From Exiguobacterium sp. 9-2 (GTDB lineage: Bacteria; Bacillota; Bacilli; Exiguobacteriales; Exiguobacteriaceae), in NCBI RefSeq assembly GCF_036287235.1, contig NZ_CP142850.1, positions 894,001-958,000 of the forward strand: a stretch of DNA of 64,000 nucleotides. Reading direction: 5' to 3'. The translations under genes and the position numbers were made by a program. The notes under the pieces are model-generated. The model did no database searches and was not told the DNA's origin. It saw only the letters and a program-made list of their open reading frames with translations. This document shows, one piece after another, positions 45,944-56,566 of the stretch (position 1 is the first letter of the stretch; the number at the start of each line of letters is the position of its first letter).

Positions 45944-45993
45944 CGCAAATTTTTGCGTGCAATATATTGCAAAAAATGCAAAAGCGTGCAAAA
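45944..45993 (+). promoter_or_regulatory. Putative BkdR enhancer (UAS)
   Basis: Cluster of TGCAA/TTGCA elements: GCAAATTTTTGC (45944-45955), the perfect 14-base palindrome TGCAATATATTGCA (45958-45971), then TGCAAAA and GTGCAAAA. It lies about 40-90 bases upstream of the -24 element, a normal place for a sigma-54 activator site. Confidence 0.65.
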
Positions 45994-46032
45994 TTAAAGA
46001 CGTTCTTGCTTATCCTACCGTCTCTTTTGAAT

Positions 46033-46048
46033 TGGCACGAAAATTGCT
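46033..46048 (+). promoter_or_regulatory. Sigma-54 (SigL) -24/-12 promoter of the bkd operon
   Basis: TGGCAC-GAAAA-TTGCT matches the consensus TGGCAC-N5-TTGCW exactly, with the GG and GC pairs 10 bases apart. It lies 39 bases upstream of the ptb GTG start. Confidence 0.92.
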
Positions 46049-46086
46049 ATTACTATTTATGTATGACAGGTAAAGGGGGGAATACA

Positions 46087-47007
46087 GTGAGATTCAGTGA
46101 AATGGTCGAGCAGGCAGCTCGACTCGAAGATTCCGTCGTTGCGATTGCAGCTGCGGATGACGAAGAAGTGATGGATGCTGTCGCATTAGCAATTGAAAAC
46201 GATTTAGCGCGTTTTCATTTGTTCGGGGATGCGACACGGATTCAGCAGATGATTCAAAAACGGACATTACGAGAGTCGCAGTTCGTGATCACCCACACCT
46301 CTACATCGCAAGAAGCGGCAGAGCGTGCCGCTCATGCCGTTCGCAAAGGGGATGCGAGTGTCTTGATGAAAGGTCTTGTTCCGACAGCGATGTTCATGAA
46401 AGCTGTCTTGAACAAAGAAACGGGTCTGCGTTCTGGAAATGTCCTGTCGCATGTCGCGTTGTTCGAAGTGCCAGGGCGTGAATCAGCGATCGGATTGACC
46501 GATGCAGCGATTCATATCCAACCGACACTCGAAGATAAGGTAAAAATTATCGAAAACGGTGTCTCCGCCTTACGAGCGCTTGGATACGGATTACCGAAAG
46601 TCGCAGTCTTAGCAGCCGTCGAAGTCGTCAATCCGACGATGCAGGCAACGATAGACGCTGCCCTACTGACGCAAATGAACCGACGTGGTCAAATCAAGGA
46701 TTGCCTTGTAGACGGACCACTTGCGCTCGACAATGCCGTGAATCTCGTCGCTGCCCAGCAAAAAGGCTTGGCGGGAGACGTAGCAGGGCAGGCGGATTTA
46801 CTCGTCGTTCCGCAAATCGAAGTTGGGAACGTTATCTACAAATCGCTCATGTATTTCGCACATGCCTCAGTGGCGGCGATTCTCGTCGGAGCGCGGGCTC
46901 CAGTTGTATTGACAAGCCGCGCCGATACAGCAGAAGCAAAAATGTACTCACTAGCCTTTGCGCTATTAAATGCTCAACAGACGAAAAAAGTAAAACAAAC
47001 AATCTGA
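46087..47007 (+). CDS. ptb: Phosphate butyryltransferase
   Basis: 306 aa PTA/PTB family acyltransferase ([46 protein letters not shown]). Exchanges butyryl- or branched acyl-CoA with acyl phosphate. Start is the GTG after AAAGGGGGGAATACA; the frame continues upstream into bkdR without a site. First gene of the SigL-controlled operon. Confidence 0.93.
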   Translation: MRFSEMVEQAARLEDSVVAIAAADDEEVMDAVALAIENDLARFHLFGDATRIQQMIQKRTLRESQFVITHTSTSQEAAERAAHAVRKGDASVLMKGLVPTAMFMKAVLNKETGLRSGNVLSHVALFEVPGRESAIGLTDAAIHIQPTLEDKVKIIENGVSALRALGYGLPKVAVLAAVEVVNPTMQATIDAALLTQMNRRGQIKDCLVDGPLALDNAVNLVAAQQKGLAGDVAGQADLLVVPQIEVGNVIYKSLMYFAHASVAAILVGARAPVVLTSRADTAEAKMYSLAFALLNAQQTKKVKQTI

Positions 47008-47020
47008 GGAGGAACTTAAA

Positions 47021-48145
47021 ATGGTCGAAACAAATGTAGAATCACGCTTCAGTATCTTTGAAACAATGGAGATGGAAGATTACGAACAAGTTGTTTTTTG
47101 CCACGATAAAGTATCTGGATTAAAAGCAATCATCGCGATTCATGACACGACACTCGGACCGGCACTCGGTGGACTTCGTATGTGGAATTATGCATCTGAT
47201 GAAGAGGCATTGATTGATGCGCTCCGTTTATCAAAAGGGATGACGTATAAGAATGCAGCCGCTGGTTTGAACCTTGGTGGTGGCAAAGCAGTCATCATCG
47301 GCGATGCGAAGACACAAAAATCAGAAGCACTCTTCCGGGCATTCGGACGTTACGTCCAGTCACTGAACGGTCGTTATATTACAGCAGAAGATGTCAATAC
47401 GACGGTTGCAGACATGGATTACATCCATATGGAGACGGACTTCGTCACTGGTGTCAGCCCAGCATTCGGATCAAGTGGTAACCCATCACCAGTTACGGCA
47501 TACGGTGTCTACCGTGGTATGAAAGCAGCGGCAAAAGAAGTGTACGGAACAGATTCACTTGGTGGAAAAACGATTGCGATCCAAGGTGTCGGTAACGTTG
47601 CCTTCAATCTATGCCGTCATTTGCATGAAGAAGGGGCGAAACTGATCGTCACGGACATCAACCAAGAAGCACTTCAACGTGCTGAAGAAGCATTCGGTGC
47701 CTTGATCGTCGCACCAGAAGACATTTATAGCGTCGAAGCGGACATCTTTGCGCCATGTGCCCTCGGTGCGACATTAAACGACGAGACGATTCCACAATTG
47801 AAAGTCAAAATCATCGCTGGTGCGGCAAATAACCAACTTAAAGAAGACCGTCACGGTGACATGCTCGAAGAACGCGATATCTTATACGTACCAGACTTCG
47901 TCATCAATGCGGGTGGTGTCATCAACGTTGCCGATGAACTCGACGGATACAACCGTGATCGTGCTATGAAAAAAGTTGAACTCGTCTACGACGCGGTCAC
48001 AAAAGTATTCGAGATCGCAAAACGCGATCATTTACCGACATATCGTGCTGCGGAGAAAATGGCAGAAGAGCGTATCGCAACGATGCGTAGTGCCCGCAGC
48101 CAATTCTTACGTCGTGATAAAAACATTCTAGGATCACGCGGCTGA
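47021..48145 (+). CDS. bcd: Leucine dehydrogenase
   Basis: 374 aa Glu/Leu/Phe/Val dehydrogenase. ALGGLRMW, catalytic Lys region [38 protein letters not shown]-like ligand segment, and Rossmann [11 protein letters not shown]. Deaminates Leu, Ile and Val to keto acids that feed the Bkd complex. AGGAGGAA precedes the ATG. Confidence 0.95.
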   Translation: MVETNVESRFSIFETMEMEDYEQVVFCHDKVSGLKAIIAIHDTTLGPALGGLRMWNYASDEEALIDALRLSKGMTYKNAAAGLNLGGGKAVIIGDAKTQKSEALFRAFGRYVQSLNGRYITAEDVNTTVADMDYIHMETDFVTGVSPAFGSSGNPSPVTAYGVYRGMKAAAKEVYGTDSLGGKTIAIQGVGNVAFNLCRHLHEEGAKLIVTDINQEALQRAEEAFGALIVAPEDIYSVEADIFAPCALGATLNDETIPQLKVKIIAGAANNQLKEDRHGDMLEERDILYVPDFVINAGGVINVADELDGYNRDRAMKKVELVYDAVTKVFEIAKRDHLPTYRAAEKMAEERIATMRSARSQFLRRDKNILGSRG

Positions 48146-48161
48146 TCAGAGGAGGATATCC

Positions 48162-49265
48162 ATGAGCGAACGTATTTTGACGATCAATCCCGGTTCGACT
48201 TCGACGAAGATCGGTATCTTCGAAGGACCAAACCCGGTGTTCATGAAGACGTTACGCCATCCAGCGGAAGCGGTCAGAGGACCGCTTCCAGCGCAGCTGG
48301 AGATGCGTCGTCATGTAGTACTCGAAGTGTTAGCTGAAGAACAGATTGATTTGAAAGCGCTTACTGCAGTCGTTGGTCGTGGTGGGTTACTCCGACCGCT
48401 TGTCAGCGGTACGTATGCGGTCAACAGAGAAATGCGAGAAGACTTACTCAGCGGTATTTTTGGCGTTCATGCATCGAACCTCGGTGGACTCCTTGCGGAT
48501 GAGATTGCTCGGACACTCGACATCCCATCATTCATCGTTGATCCGGTCGTCGTTGACGAACTAGAACCGATTGCGCGTATTACAGGCTTACCTGAACTTG
48601 AACGAAAAAGTATTTTCCATGCCTTGAATCAGAAAGCTGTTGCGAAACGGTACGCGAAGGAAATCGGACGTCCATACGAGGAACTGCGCCTGATCATTGC
48701 ACACATGGGTGGCGGCATTACAGTCGGCGTACACCATGAAGGGCGTGTTATCGATGTCAACAATGGACTCGATGGAGAAGGACCGTTTTCGCCAGAACGA
48801 AGCGGATCGCTACCTGTTGGTCAACTAGTAGAACTATGTTATAGTACCAAGTATAAACTTGAAGAGATGAAGCGTCTGGTCGTTGGGTCAGGCGGACTTG
48901 TTGCGCACTTAGGTACGTTTGACGCGGTTGAGATCGAGCGCCGGATTGAAGAAGGCGATGAAAAAGCGGCATTGTTATATGAAGCGATGGCGTACCGGAT
49001 CGCGAAAGAAATCGCTGGTCAAAGTGCTGTCTTGTTCGGTCAGATCGACGCGATCATTCTAACAGGCGGACTTGCTTATAGTGATCGGTTGACGCGTATG
49101 ATCGAAGAACGCGTCGCCCACCTTGGTCAAGTCGTGCGTAGTCCTGGTGAAGATGAGTTGCAGGCGCTCGCAGAAGGAGTGTTGCGTGTCTTACGTGGGG
49201 AAGAGGAAGTTAAGGAATATGGAGGCGAACCAACATGGCTAGAGAATTCGACGTCGTTGTCCTAG
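48162..49265 (+). CDS. buk: Butyrate kinase
   Basis: 367 aa ASKHA-fold acetate/butyrate kinase family ([42 protein letters not shown]). With Ptb it converts branched acyl-CoA to free acid and ATP. Overlaps lpdV by 31 bases. Confidence 0.94.
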   Translation: MSERILTINPGSTSTKIGIFEGPNPVFMKTLRHPAEAVRGPLPAQLEMRRHVVLEVLAEEQIDLKALTAVVGRGGLLRPLVSGTYAVNREMREDLLSGIFGVHASNLGGLLADEIARTLDIPSFIVDPVVVDELEPIARITGLPELERKSIFHALNQKAVAKRYAKEIGRPYEELRLIIAHMGGGITVGVHHEGRVIDVNNGLDGEGPFSPERSGSLPVGQLVELCYSTKYKLEEMKRLVVGSGGLVAHLGTFDAVEIERRIEEGDEKAALLYEAMAYRIAKEIAGQSAVLFGQIDAIILTGGLAYSDRLTRMIEERVAHLGQVVRSPGEDELQALAEGVLRVLRGEEEVKEYGGEPTWLENSTSLS

Positions 49266-50656
49266 GTGGAGGACCCGGTGGATATGTCGCCGCGATCCGT
49301 GCAGCACAAGCCGGGAAGTCGGTAGCAATCGTAGAACAAGGAAAATTAGGCGGGACATGCTTACATCGTGGCTGCATCCCCTCTAAAGCCTTTTTGAAAT
49401 CAGCAGCAGTCTATCAGACGGTCAAACACGCTACTACATATGGCGTGGACGTACCGGAATCGTTTTTACGATTCGAACAGGTCAAACAACGCAAACAAGA
49501 GATCGTAGATGGATTAGAGGCAGGCATTCAGCACCTGATGAAAAAAGGAAAGATTGAAGTCTTTCATGGTCGGGGTTCGATTCTTGGACCAAGTATCTTT
49601 TCACCGATGCCCGGAACAATCAGTGTCGAGCCGGAAGAAGGCGAAGGCGAGTTGATTCTTCCACGCCAATTGATCGTTGCGACAGGATCACGTCCACGTC
49701 CACTGAACGGTCTTGCTTTTGATTCAGAGTATGTCCTCAGTTCGGATGATGCGCTCGATATGGCAGATTTGCCAAAATCAATCGTCATCATCGGCGGCGG
49801 CGTCATCGGTGTCGAATGGGCATCGATGTTGACGGATTTTGACGTCGCAGTAACGGTCGTTGAATTCAGCGACCGGATTTTACCGACAGAAGATGCGGCA
49901 GTCAGTCGTGAAGTCGCCCGCCAACTAAAAAAGCGGGGCGTCAAGATTCATACGGGCGCAGCTGCACAAAGTGATACGTTCCGTATGTCTGAAGACGGCG
50001 TATCGATCGCGATCGACCGTAACGGAGAACAGACGACGCTTGAAGCGGATAAGTTGCTCGTCGCCATCGGTCGGATGGCGAATGTCGAAGGTATCGGAAT
50101 CGAAAACACAAATATCGTCGTCGAAAATGGCTTCATCCAAGTGGATGACTATTTCCGGACGAAGGATCAACATATCTATGCAATCGGCGATGTCATCGGT
50201 CGCTTGCAACTCGCGCACGTCGCGTCAGCAGAAGGCGTCAAAGCAGTCGAGGCGATCGTAAACGGAACGACGACACCACTTGAATATGCGTTCGTACCAC
50301 GTTGTATCTACAGCGTACCGGAAGCGGCATCGGTCGGTTTAACGGAAGACGAAGCGAAACGTGCCGGAATGGACGTTAAGGTCGGGAGCTTCTCGTTCAA
50401 TGGGTTAGGAAAAGCGCGGATTGAAGGAGAAGCAGCAGGCTTCATCAAGCTCGTCTCGGATGCGAAGACAGATGATCTCGTCGGCGTTCACATCGTCGGA
50501 CCAAAAGCAACGGAACTGATTAGTGAAGGTGGGTTAGCGCTCGTACTCAATGCAACGGCATGGGAAGTTGGACAGCTCGTGCATCCGCACCCGGCCTTAT
50601 CAGAAGCATTTGGAGAAGCAGCACTTGCAGTCGACGGACTTGCGGTTCACGCCTAA
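49235..50656 (+). CDS. lpdV: Dihydrolipoyl dehydrogenase (E3) of the Bkd complex
   Basis: 473 aa FAD disulfide oxidoreductase: FAD site [18 protein letters not shown], redox [18 protein letters not shown] site [14 protein letters not shown], and C-terminal [15 protein letters not shown] with the active-site His. Reoxidises the lipoyl arm of BkdB. Starts inside buk with GGAGG upstream. Confidence 0.95.
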   Translation: MAREFDVVVLGGGPGGYVAAIRAAQAGKSVAIVEQGKLGGTCLHRGCIPSKAFLKSAAVYQTVKHATTYGVDVPESFLRFEQVKQRKQEIVDGLEAGIQHLMKKGKIEVFHGRGSILGPSIFSPMPGTISVEPEEGEGELILPRQLIVATGSRPRPLNGLAFDSEYVLSSDDALDMADLPKSIVIIGGGVIGVEWASMLTDFDVAVTVVEFSDRILPTEDAAVSREVARQLKKRGVKIHTGAAAQSDTFRMSEDGVSIAIDRNGEQTTLEADKLLVAIGRMANVEGIGIENTNIVVENGFIQVDDYFRTKDQHIYAIGDVIGRLQLAHVASAEGVKAVEAIVNGTTTPLEYAFVPRCIYSVPEAASVGLTEDEAKRAGMDVKVGSFSFNGLGKARIEGEAAGFIKLVSDAKTDDLVGVHIVGPKATELISEGGLALVLNATAWEVGQLVHPHPALSEAFGEAALAVDGLAVHA

Positions 50657-50669
50657 GGAGGAATTACGG

Positions 50670-51683
50670 ATGGAAAAGATAGAATTCAAAGAATTGGTAG
50701 AACTCGGATTAACGGAACAAGACGCGATTCACATGTTCGAAACGATGGTCCGTGCGCGGAAAATCGATGAACGGATGTGGAAGTTGAACCGAGCAGGTAA
50801 AATTCCCTTCCTCGTCTCGTGTCAAGGACAAGAAGCGGCTCAAGTCGGTGCAGCGTTCGCACTCGAAAAAGGAACAGATTACATTTTGCCGTATTACCGT
50901 GATTTAGGTGTCGTCTTGCACTTCGGTCAAACGTCACGCGATATCATGCTATCGGCATTCGCCAAAGCAGAAGATCCGAACTCAGGTGGTCGCCAAATGC
51001 CAGGACACTACGGTTCACGTGCCTTGAACATCGTGACAGGTTCAAGTCCGGTTACGACGCAAGTACCACATGCTGTTGGAATTGCACTGGCTGCGAAGAT
51101 GCGTAAGGAGCCACTCGTTGCTTACGTCTCGTTCGGTGAAGGTTCTTCAAACCAAGGTGATTTCCATGAAGGAGCAAACTTTGCCGGAATTCATAAGCTT
51201 CCTGTCATCTTGTTCTGTGAAAATAATAAATACGCGATTTCGACACCACTTTCGAAACAGCTGTCAGCTAAACACGTTGCTGACCGGGCGATTGGCTATG
51301 GTATGCCAGGATATACAGTGGACGGTATTGATCCACTTGCTGTCTTCAAAGTCGTCAAAGAAGCACGCGAACGTGGATTACGGGGAGAAGGTCCAACCTT
51401 AATCGAAGTTGAAGTCGAACGTCTCGTGCCACACTCATCCGATGATGACGATAAATCATACCGTTCTGCTGAAGAACTCGATGCCTTAAAAGCACGTGAC
51501 GGAATCAAACTCTTCCGTGCGCGTCTGATTGAAATGGGTGTCTTGACTGAAGAAACAGCGACTGAAATCGAACAAGCGATGGAGAAAGAAGTCGATGAAG
51601 CAACGGCGTATGCTGAAGCAGCGGCTTACGATGCGCCAGAAAATGCATTACGTTACGTGTACGACGAGGAGGAAACGAAATGA
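50670..51683 (+). CDS. bkdAA: Branched-chain 2-oxo acid dehydrogenase E1 alpha
   Basis: 337 aa thiamine-diphosphate subunit (FLVSCQGQEAAQVG, SFGEGSSNQGDFHEGANFA, ENNKYAIS). Decarboxylates branched keto acids together with BkdAB. Start after AAGGAGG; the longer frame extends inside lpdV. Overlaps bkdAB by 4 bases. Confidence 0.95.
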   Translation: MEKIEFKELVELGLTEQDAIHMFETMVRARKIDERMWKLNRAGKIPFLVSCQGQEAAQVGAAFALEKGTDYILPYYRDLGVVLHFGQTSRDIMLSAFAKAEDPNSGGRQMPGHYGSRALNIVTGSSPVTTQVPHAVGIALAAKMRKEPLVAYVSFGEGSSNQGDFHEGANFAGIHKLPVILFCENNKYAISTPLSKQLSAKHVADRAIGYGMPGYTVDGIDPLAVFKVVKEARERGLRGEGPTLIEVEVERLVPHSSDDDDKSYRSAEELDALKARDGIKLFRARLIEMGVLTEETATEIEQAMEKEVDEATAYAEAAAYDAPENALRYVYDEEETK

Positions 51684-52663
51684 CGACGTTAAGTTTAATC
51701 GAAGCGATCAATAGTGCAATCAAAGAAGAGATGGAGCGCGACGAGTCCGTCTTCATCCTCGGCGAAGATGTCGGTGTCCGTGGTGGTGTTTTCCGGGCGA
51801 CACAAGGGTTGCTTGAACAATTCGGAGAAGAACGTGTCATCGATGCACCGCTCGCTGAGAGTGCGATTGCTGGTGTCGGAATCGGAGCTGCGATGTACGG
51901 TATGCGTCCAATTGCTGAAATGCAATTCGCTGATTTCATCATGCCAGCGGTCAACCAAATCGTCAGTGAAGCAGCAAAGATTCGATACCGTTCGAACAAT
52001 GACTGGACGTGTCCGATCGTTATCCGCGCACCGTTCGGTGGTGGTATTCACGGGGCGCTCTATCATTCTCAATCGGTCGAGGCGATGTTCAACTCGACGC
52101 CAGGTCTGAAGATCGTCATCCCGTCTAATCCATACGATGCGAAAGGATTGCTAAAGGCAGCCATTCGTTCGAATGACCCGGTCTTGTTCTTCGAGCATAA
52201 ACGGGGCTATCGTCTATTGAAGGGAGATGTCCCTGAAGGCGATTATACGGTTGAAATCGGTAAAGCAGACGTCAAGCGTGAGGGCGAAGACGTGACGATT
52301 ATTACCTACGGACTGTGTGTCCATATGGCACTCGAGGCGGCAACACGTCTTGAAAAAGACGGAATCGATGTTCACATCCTTGACTTGCGGACTGTTTATC
52401 CAATCGACCGCGAAGCAGTCGTCGAAGCAGCGAAAAAGACGGGGAAAGTCTTGCTCGTCACGGAAGACAATAAAGAAGGTAGCGTCATGAGTGAAGTATC
52501 GGCGATCATTGCAGAAGAAGCCTTGTTCGATCTTGATGCACCAATCGAACGACTCTGTGGTCCAGACGTACCAGCGATGCCATACGCTCCGACGATGGAG
52601 AAGTTCTTCAACATCTCAAGTGAGAAAATTGAAGATAAAATCCGGACGTTACACGCATACTAA
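51680..52663 (+). CDS. bkdAB: Branched-chain 2-oxo acid dehydrogenase E1 beta
   Basis: 327 aa transketolase-like beta subunit (ILGEDVGVRGGVFRAT, ADFIMPAVNQIVSEAAK, HSQSVEAMFNSTPGLKIVIP). Forms an alpha2beta2 E1 with BkdAA. ATGA overlap with bkdAA; 14 bases before bkdB. Confidence 0.95.
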   Translation: MTTLSLIEAINSAIKEEMERDESVFILGEDVGVRGGVFRATQGLLEQFGEERVIDAPLAESAIAGVGIGAAMYGMRPIAEMQFADFIMPAVNQIVSEAAKIRYRSNNDWTCPIVIRAPFGGGIHGALYHSQSVEAMFNSTPGLKIVIPSNPYDAKGLLKAAIRSNDPVLFFEHKRGYRLLKGDVPEGDYTVEIGKADVKREGEDVTIITYGLCVHMALEAATRLEKDGIDVHILDLRTVYPIDREAVVEAAKKTGKVLLVTEDNKEGSVMSEVSAIIAEEALFDLDAPIERLCGPDVPAMPYAPTMEKFFNISSEKIEDKIRTLHAY

Positions 52664-52677
52664 GGGGGAACTGACCG

Positions 52678-53946
52678 ATGAAGACTGAAACACTTACGAT
52701 GCCACAACTCGGGGAAAGCGTTACTGAAGGAACGATTTCGATGTGGCTGGTCAAACCAGGTGACACTGTCAAAAAATATGATCCGATTGCAGAAGTCATT
52801 ACTGATAAAGTAACGGCAGAAGTCCCATCTTCGTTTGATGGTGTGATCGAAAAACTTCTTGCAGAAGAAGGCGATACGTTGCAAGTCGGTGACGCAATCG
52901 TCACGATGCAAGTCAACGGGGGATCAACGGAAGTTGCTGCGACTGAACAAGAAGTACCGGCTGTCGAAGAGACAACGACGGCTGATACTTCGATGAAAAA
53001 GCGCTATTCACCAGCAGTCTTGAAACTATCGGGTGAGCATGGCATCGATCTCGAACAAGTGACGGGTACAGGAGCCGGCGGGCGGATTACTCGGAAAGAT
53101 TTGTTGAAACTGATTGAGTCCGGTGCTATTCCTACACCACAAACAACTGAACCAAAACCGGAAGCGAAAACGGCTCCGGTAGCGCCTCCAACAGAAGCAC
53201 CATCCGCACCAAAACGTCCGGTCAGTGCACCACAAGCGACGGAAACGGGCGACATCGAGATTCCGACTGCCGGTGTGCGTCAAGCAATCGCTTCGAACAT
53301 GGTACGTGCGAAACACGAAGCGCCACATGCCTGGTTGATGATCGAAGTCGATGTCACGAACTTGGTCGAAGCACGTAATCGTCATAAAGATGCGTTCTTC
53401 AAACAAGAAGGGGTCAAATTGACGTTCTTACCATTCTTCATGAAGGCGACGGTCGAAGGATTGAAGAAACATCCGATCATGAACTCGACATGGGCGGGAG
53501 ATAAGATCATTCAAAAGAAAGCGATCAATCTATCACTTGCTGTTGCAACGCAGGACGCTCTGTTCGTACCAGTCGTCAAGAATGCGGATGAACTAAGCAT
53601 CAAGGGGATCGCACGCGCGATTGATGACTTCGGGAAACGGGCACAAGCCGGCACGTTGTCGTCTGCAGAGATGCAGGGCGGGACGTTTACGGTCAACAAT
53701 ACGGGCTCATTCGGTTCAATCCAATCAGCACCGATCCTTAACTTCCCGCAGGCGGCGATTCTATCCGTTGAATCAATCGTCAAACGTCCAGTTTGGGTGA
53801 ACGGCATGTTCGCAGCACGCGACATGGTCAACCTCTGTATGTCGATCGATCACCGGGTGCTCGACGGACTCGTCGCCGGACAGTTCCTACAAACTGTCAA
53901 ACAAGCGCTCGAATCCATCGATCCAAACCAACTTTCCTTATACTGA
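52678..53946 (+). CDS. bkdB: Branched-chain 2-oxo acid dehydrogenase E2 (lipoamide acyltransferase)
   Basis: 422 aa. Lipoyl domain 1-78 with lipoyl Lys44 (VITDKVTAE), subunit-binding domain about 105-142 (YSPAVLKLSGEHGIDL), a Pro/Ala-rich linker, and a catalytic domain with SIDHRVLDG near residue 395. Passes the branched acyl group to CoA, providing primers for iso/anteiso fatty acids. No clear terminator follows before the trp promoter. Confidence 0.95.
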   Translation: MKTETLTMPQLGESVTEGTISMWLVKPGDTVKKYDPIAEVITDKVTAEVPSSFDGVIEKLLAEEGDTLQVGDAIVTMQVNGGSTEVAATEQEVPAVEETTTADTSMKKRYSPAVLKLSGEHGIDLEQVTGTGAGGRITRKDLLKLIESGAIPTPQTTEPKPEAKTAPVAPPTEAPSAPKRPVSAPQATETGDIEIPTAGVRQAIASNMVRAKHEAPHAWLMIEVDVTNLVEARNRHKDAFFKQEGVKLTFLPFFMKATVEGLKKHPIMNSTWAGDKIIQKKAINLSLAVATQDALFVPVVKNADELSIKGIARAIDDFGKRAQAGTLSSAEMQGGTFTVNNTGSFGSIQSAPILNFPQAAILSVESIVKRPVWVNGMFAARDMVNLCMSIDHRVLDGLVAGQFLQTVKQALESIDPNQLSLY

Positions 53947-53956
53947 GATTTTCCAG

Positions 53957-53985
53957 TTGACAGGGAAGTAGAAGCATCGTAGTAT
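53957..53985 (+). promoter_or_regulatory. trp operon promoter
   Basis: TTGACA (perfect -35), 17 bases, TAGTAT. It lies about 50 bases before the first T-box leader and only 11 bases after the bkdB stop. Confidence 0.65.
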
Positions 53986-54008
53986 AAGAAACAATTCAAC
54001 ACACGATA

Positions 54009-54286
54009 GCAAAGACGAAGAGAAGTAACTTGTGAAACGATTTAAGAGAGCTGATGGGTGGTGTGAATCAGTATCGGGTAACAAGCGAATGGCCTTCCGA
54101 GCTTCAGACCGAATCCTTTAAGTGGGTAGTAGGCTCTGACGGGTTCCTCCCGTTATTGGGGTCGACGAATCAGGACAATGGTCCGGTTCGTTTCAAAGGG
54201 GACGATGTCAGCATCGTCAACGAAGGTGGTACCGCGGGTCTTCCCGTCCTTCATGTTCTACATGAATGGGCGAGAAGACCCTTTTC
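54009..54286 (+). promoter_or_regulatory. First tryptophan T-box riboswitch
   Basis: Stem I region with AGAAGTAA near the 5' end and the distal-loop segment GATGGGTGGTGTGAAT. The specifier TGG (Trp codon) is at 54090-54092 in GCGAATGGCC. The T-box AAGGTGGTACCGCG is at 54223-54236. Terminator GGGTCTT...AAGACCC then T4 (54237-54285). Uncharged tRNA-Trp would stabilise the antiterminator. Confidence 0.92.
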
Positions 54287-54310
54287 GTATACAATTGAAT
54301 CGAATAAATC

Positions 54311-54582
54311 GTAGAGTGAGTTAAGTAGCGAGGCAACATCGGCGTTTCAGAGAGCGGAAGAATGGTGCGACTTCCGTACGGCGAGGTTTCGTGAATGGTC
54401 TCATGAGAGCGTGGCTGAACGAAGAAGTAGGTCACGACGGATGCCCCCGTTATCGTAGGCTATGATGTCTCTTATTTAGACGCATCAGACAGAGTGGGAA
54501 CGGTCGAACCGTTCCAATCGAGAGGTGGCACCGCGAGATAATCGTCCTCCATGCAGCATATGCTGTGTGGAGGACTTTTTTT
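54311..54582 (+). promoter_or_regulatory. Second tandem tryptophan T-box riboswitch
   Basis: A separate complete leader: specifier TGG at 54396-54398 in GTGAATGGTC, T-box AGAGGTGGCACCGCGA at 54521-54536, and terminator GTCCTCCATG...GTGGAGGAC then T7 (54544-54582). Both leaders must be passed before trpE, giving two tRNA-Trp checkpoints. Confidence 0.93.
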
Positions 54583-54602
54583 ATTCCAGGAGGCGAACAG
54601 AG

Positions 54603-55997
54603 ATGGTTCAGACAGACACACTTATCATTGAACAACTTGAACTAAACGGCGACGAGATGACGCCGATCATGATTTTCCAACAACTGAGTGGAACACAGAA
54701 ATGTTTACTTGAAAGCTCCGCCCATACGGATCATGGACGGTATTCGATCATCGGTGTCGATCCGGTGGAAATGATCCGCGCAGAAGGACGAACCGTGACA
54801 CGGGAACAGTTGAAGACAGGTCGATTGACACAAGAAACAGGTGATCCAGTACGACTGATGCAACATTTGATCCTCCGGGAGGGCGTAGAAGAAGATCTTC
54901 CGTTTTTAGCAGGCGGGATCGGATATGTCGGTTACGATATGATGCGGGCGTATGAGACACTCGGAGCGATTCCGGAACGAACGCGCCAACTACCGGACGC
55001 GCTACTCGCCGTCTACGACCAAATCATCCTGTTTGATCATCTCGAACATCGTGTTCATTTAATTCAAACGTCACTTGGTGGCATCACCGATCGTGATGAA
55101 TTACGTCAACGTCTAGTAGATCGGAAAGCGCAACTCGAACAATCGCGAGAGCGAACAGACATCGAGCGTCCACTCCGGGATGTCGTTTATGAACCGTTGA
55201 TGGATCAAGAGACGTTTGAAGGACTCGTCGAACAAGCGAAGAGACATATTCGGCAAGGCGACGTCTTCCAACTGGTTCTTTCGCAACGACTCGATGCGAC
55301 GTTTACGGGTGACCCGTTCCAATTTTACCGAAAACTCCGTAAGGATAATCCGAGTCCCTATCTCTTTTATATCGACTTAGGCGAAGCAATCGTACTTGGG
55401 GCCTCCCCGGAAAGTTTGGTCCAAGTCAAAGGGAATCGAGTGACGACGAATCCGATTGCCGGCACACGTCGCCGGGGGAAGACGACAGAGGAAGATGAAC
55501 GGCTAGCAGAAGAGTTGCTTCACGATGAGAAGGAACGGGCCGAGCACCGGATGCTCGTCGATCTTGGACGCAACGACTTAGGACGGATTTGTCAGATTGG
55601 TACCGTCGAAGTGACACGCTTCATGCAAATCGAACGATTCAAGAACGTCATGCACCTCGTCTCCGTCGTTGAAGGGACGTTAGCAGACGGGAAGACTGGA
55701 GCAGACGCACTTGTCTCTTGTCTACCGGCTGGGACGGTCACAGGAGCTCCGAAAATTCGAGCGATGCAGTTGATTGACCAGTACGAACAGGTCAAACGAG
55801 AAGTATACGCTGGAGCTGTTGGCTATTTCGACATTCGGGGGAATATGGATTTTGCTCTCGCTATCCGGACGATGGTCATCAAGGATGGTGTCGCTTCTGT
55901 TCAAGCAGGGGCTGGTATCGTCTACGACTCGATTCCACGCCTTGAGTACCAGGAGACGTTACACAAAGCGAAATCACTACTGGAGGTTTGGAAATGA
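54603..55997 (+). CDS. trpE: Anthranilate synthase component I
   Basis: 464 aa chorismate-using subunit: FLAGGIGYVGYDMMR, GDVFQLVLSQR, ASPESLVQ, IAGTRRRGKT, HRMLVDLGRNDLGR, LPAGTVTGAPKIRAM. Makes anthranilate with TrpG. Start after CAGGAGGCGAACAG; the longer frame lies within the T-box. Overlaps trpG by 4 bases. Confidence 0.96.
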   Translation: MVQTDTLIIEQLELNGDEMTPIMIFQQLSGTQKCLLESSAHTDHGRYSIIGVDPVEMIRAEGRTVTREQLKTGRLTQETGDPVRLMQHLILREGVEEDLPFLAGGIGYVGYDMMRAYETLGAIPERTRQLPDALLAVYDQIILFDHLEHRVHLIQTSLGGITDRDELRQRLVDRKAQLEQSRERTDIERPLRDVVYEPLMDQETFEGLVEQAKRHIRQGDVFQLVLSQRLDATFTGDPFQFYRKLRKDNPSPYLFYIDLGEAIVLGASPESLVQVKGNRVTTNPIAGTRRRGKTTEEDERLAEELLHDEKERAEHRMLVDLGRNDLGRICQIGTVEVTRFMQIERFKNVMHLVSVVEGTLADGKTGADALVSCLPAGTVTGAPKIRAMQLIDQYEQVKREVYAGAVGYFDIRGNMDFALAIRTMVIKDGVASVQAGAGIVYDSIPRLEYQETLHKAKSLLEVWK

Positions 55998-56560
55998 TTG
56001 TCCTGATTGATAACTATGATTCCTTTACCTATAACCTATATCAATACGCATCGGTTTATACGGCCGTCCACGTCATTCGAAACGATGCGGTTAGCATCGA
56101 AGAGCTCCGCGAGATGAAACCGGACGGTATCATCCTCTCACCCGGTCCCGGTCGCCCGGCTGACGCTGGCATCTGCATCGATCTGATTAGTCAATTATCG
56201 GGGCAAGTACCGATTCTCGGTGTCTGCCTCGGACATCAGGCAATCGGCGAAGCATTCGGAGGACGCATCGTTGAAGCGCCGGTCATCATGCACGGGAAGA
56301 CATCAATGATTCGACAATCGGGACAACTCTTCGACGAAATGACAGAAATGTTAGAGGTCATGCGCTATCATTCGCTGATCGTCGCTCGAAACGACTTACC
56401 GACGGAACTCGTCATCACGGCAGAAACGGAGGACCGGACGATCATGGCGCTCGAGCACAAGACACATCCGACATTCGGCATCCAGTTTCATCCGGAATCC
56501 GTCGGAACGCCTCAAGGGCAGCAGATGATTAAACGATTCATTGAATTGACGAAGGAGTGA
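55994..56560 (+). CDS. trpG: Anthranilate synthase component II (glutamine amidotransferase)
   Basis: 188 aa class I amidotransferase: LIDNYDSFTYNL, nucleophile Cys in GVCLGHQAIG, and FQFHPESVGT (His, Glu). Supplies ammonia to TrpE. Encoded inside the trp operon here, whereas B. subtilis uses pabA elsewhere. It could also serve PabB; that is inference. Confidence 0.95.
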   Translation: MIVLIDNYDSFTYNLYQYASVYTAVHVIRNDAVSIEELREMKPDGIILSPGPGRPADAGICIDLISQLSGQVPILGVCLGHQAIGEAFGGRIVEAPVIMHGKTSMIRQSGQLFDEMTEMLEVMRYHSLIVARNDLPTELVITAETEDRTIMALEHKTHPTFGIQFHPESVGTPQGQQMIKRFIELTKE

Positions 56561-56566
56561 CGAACG

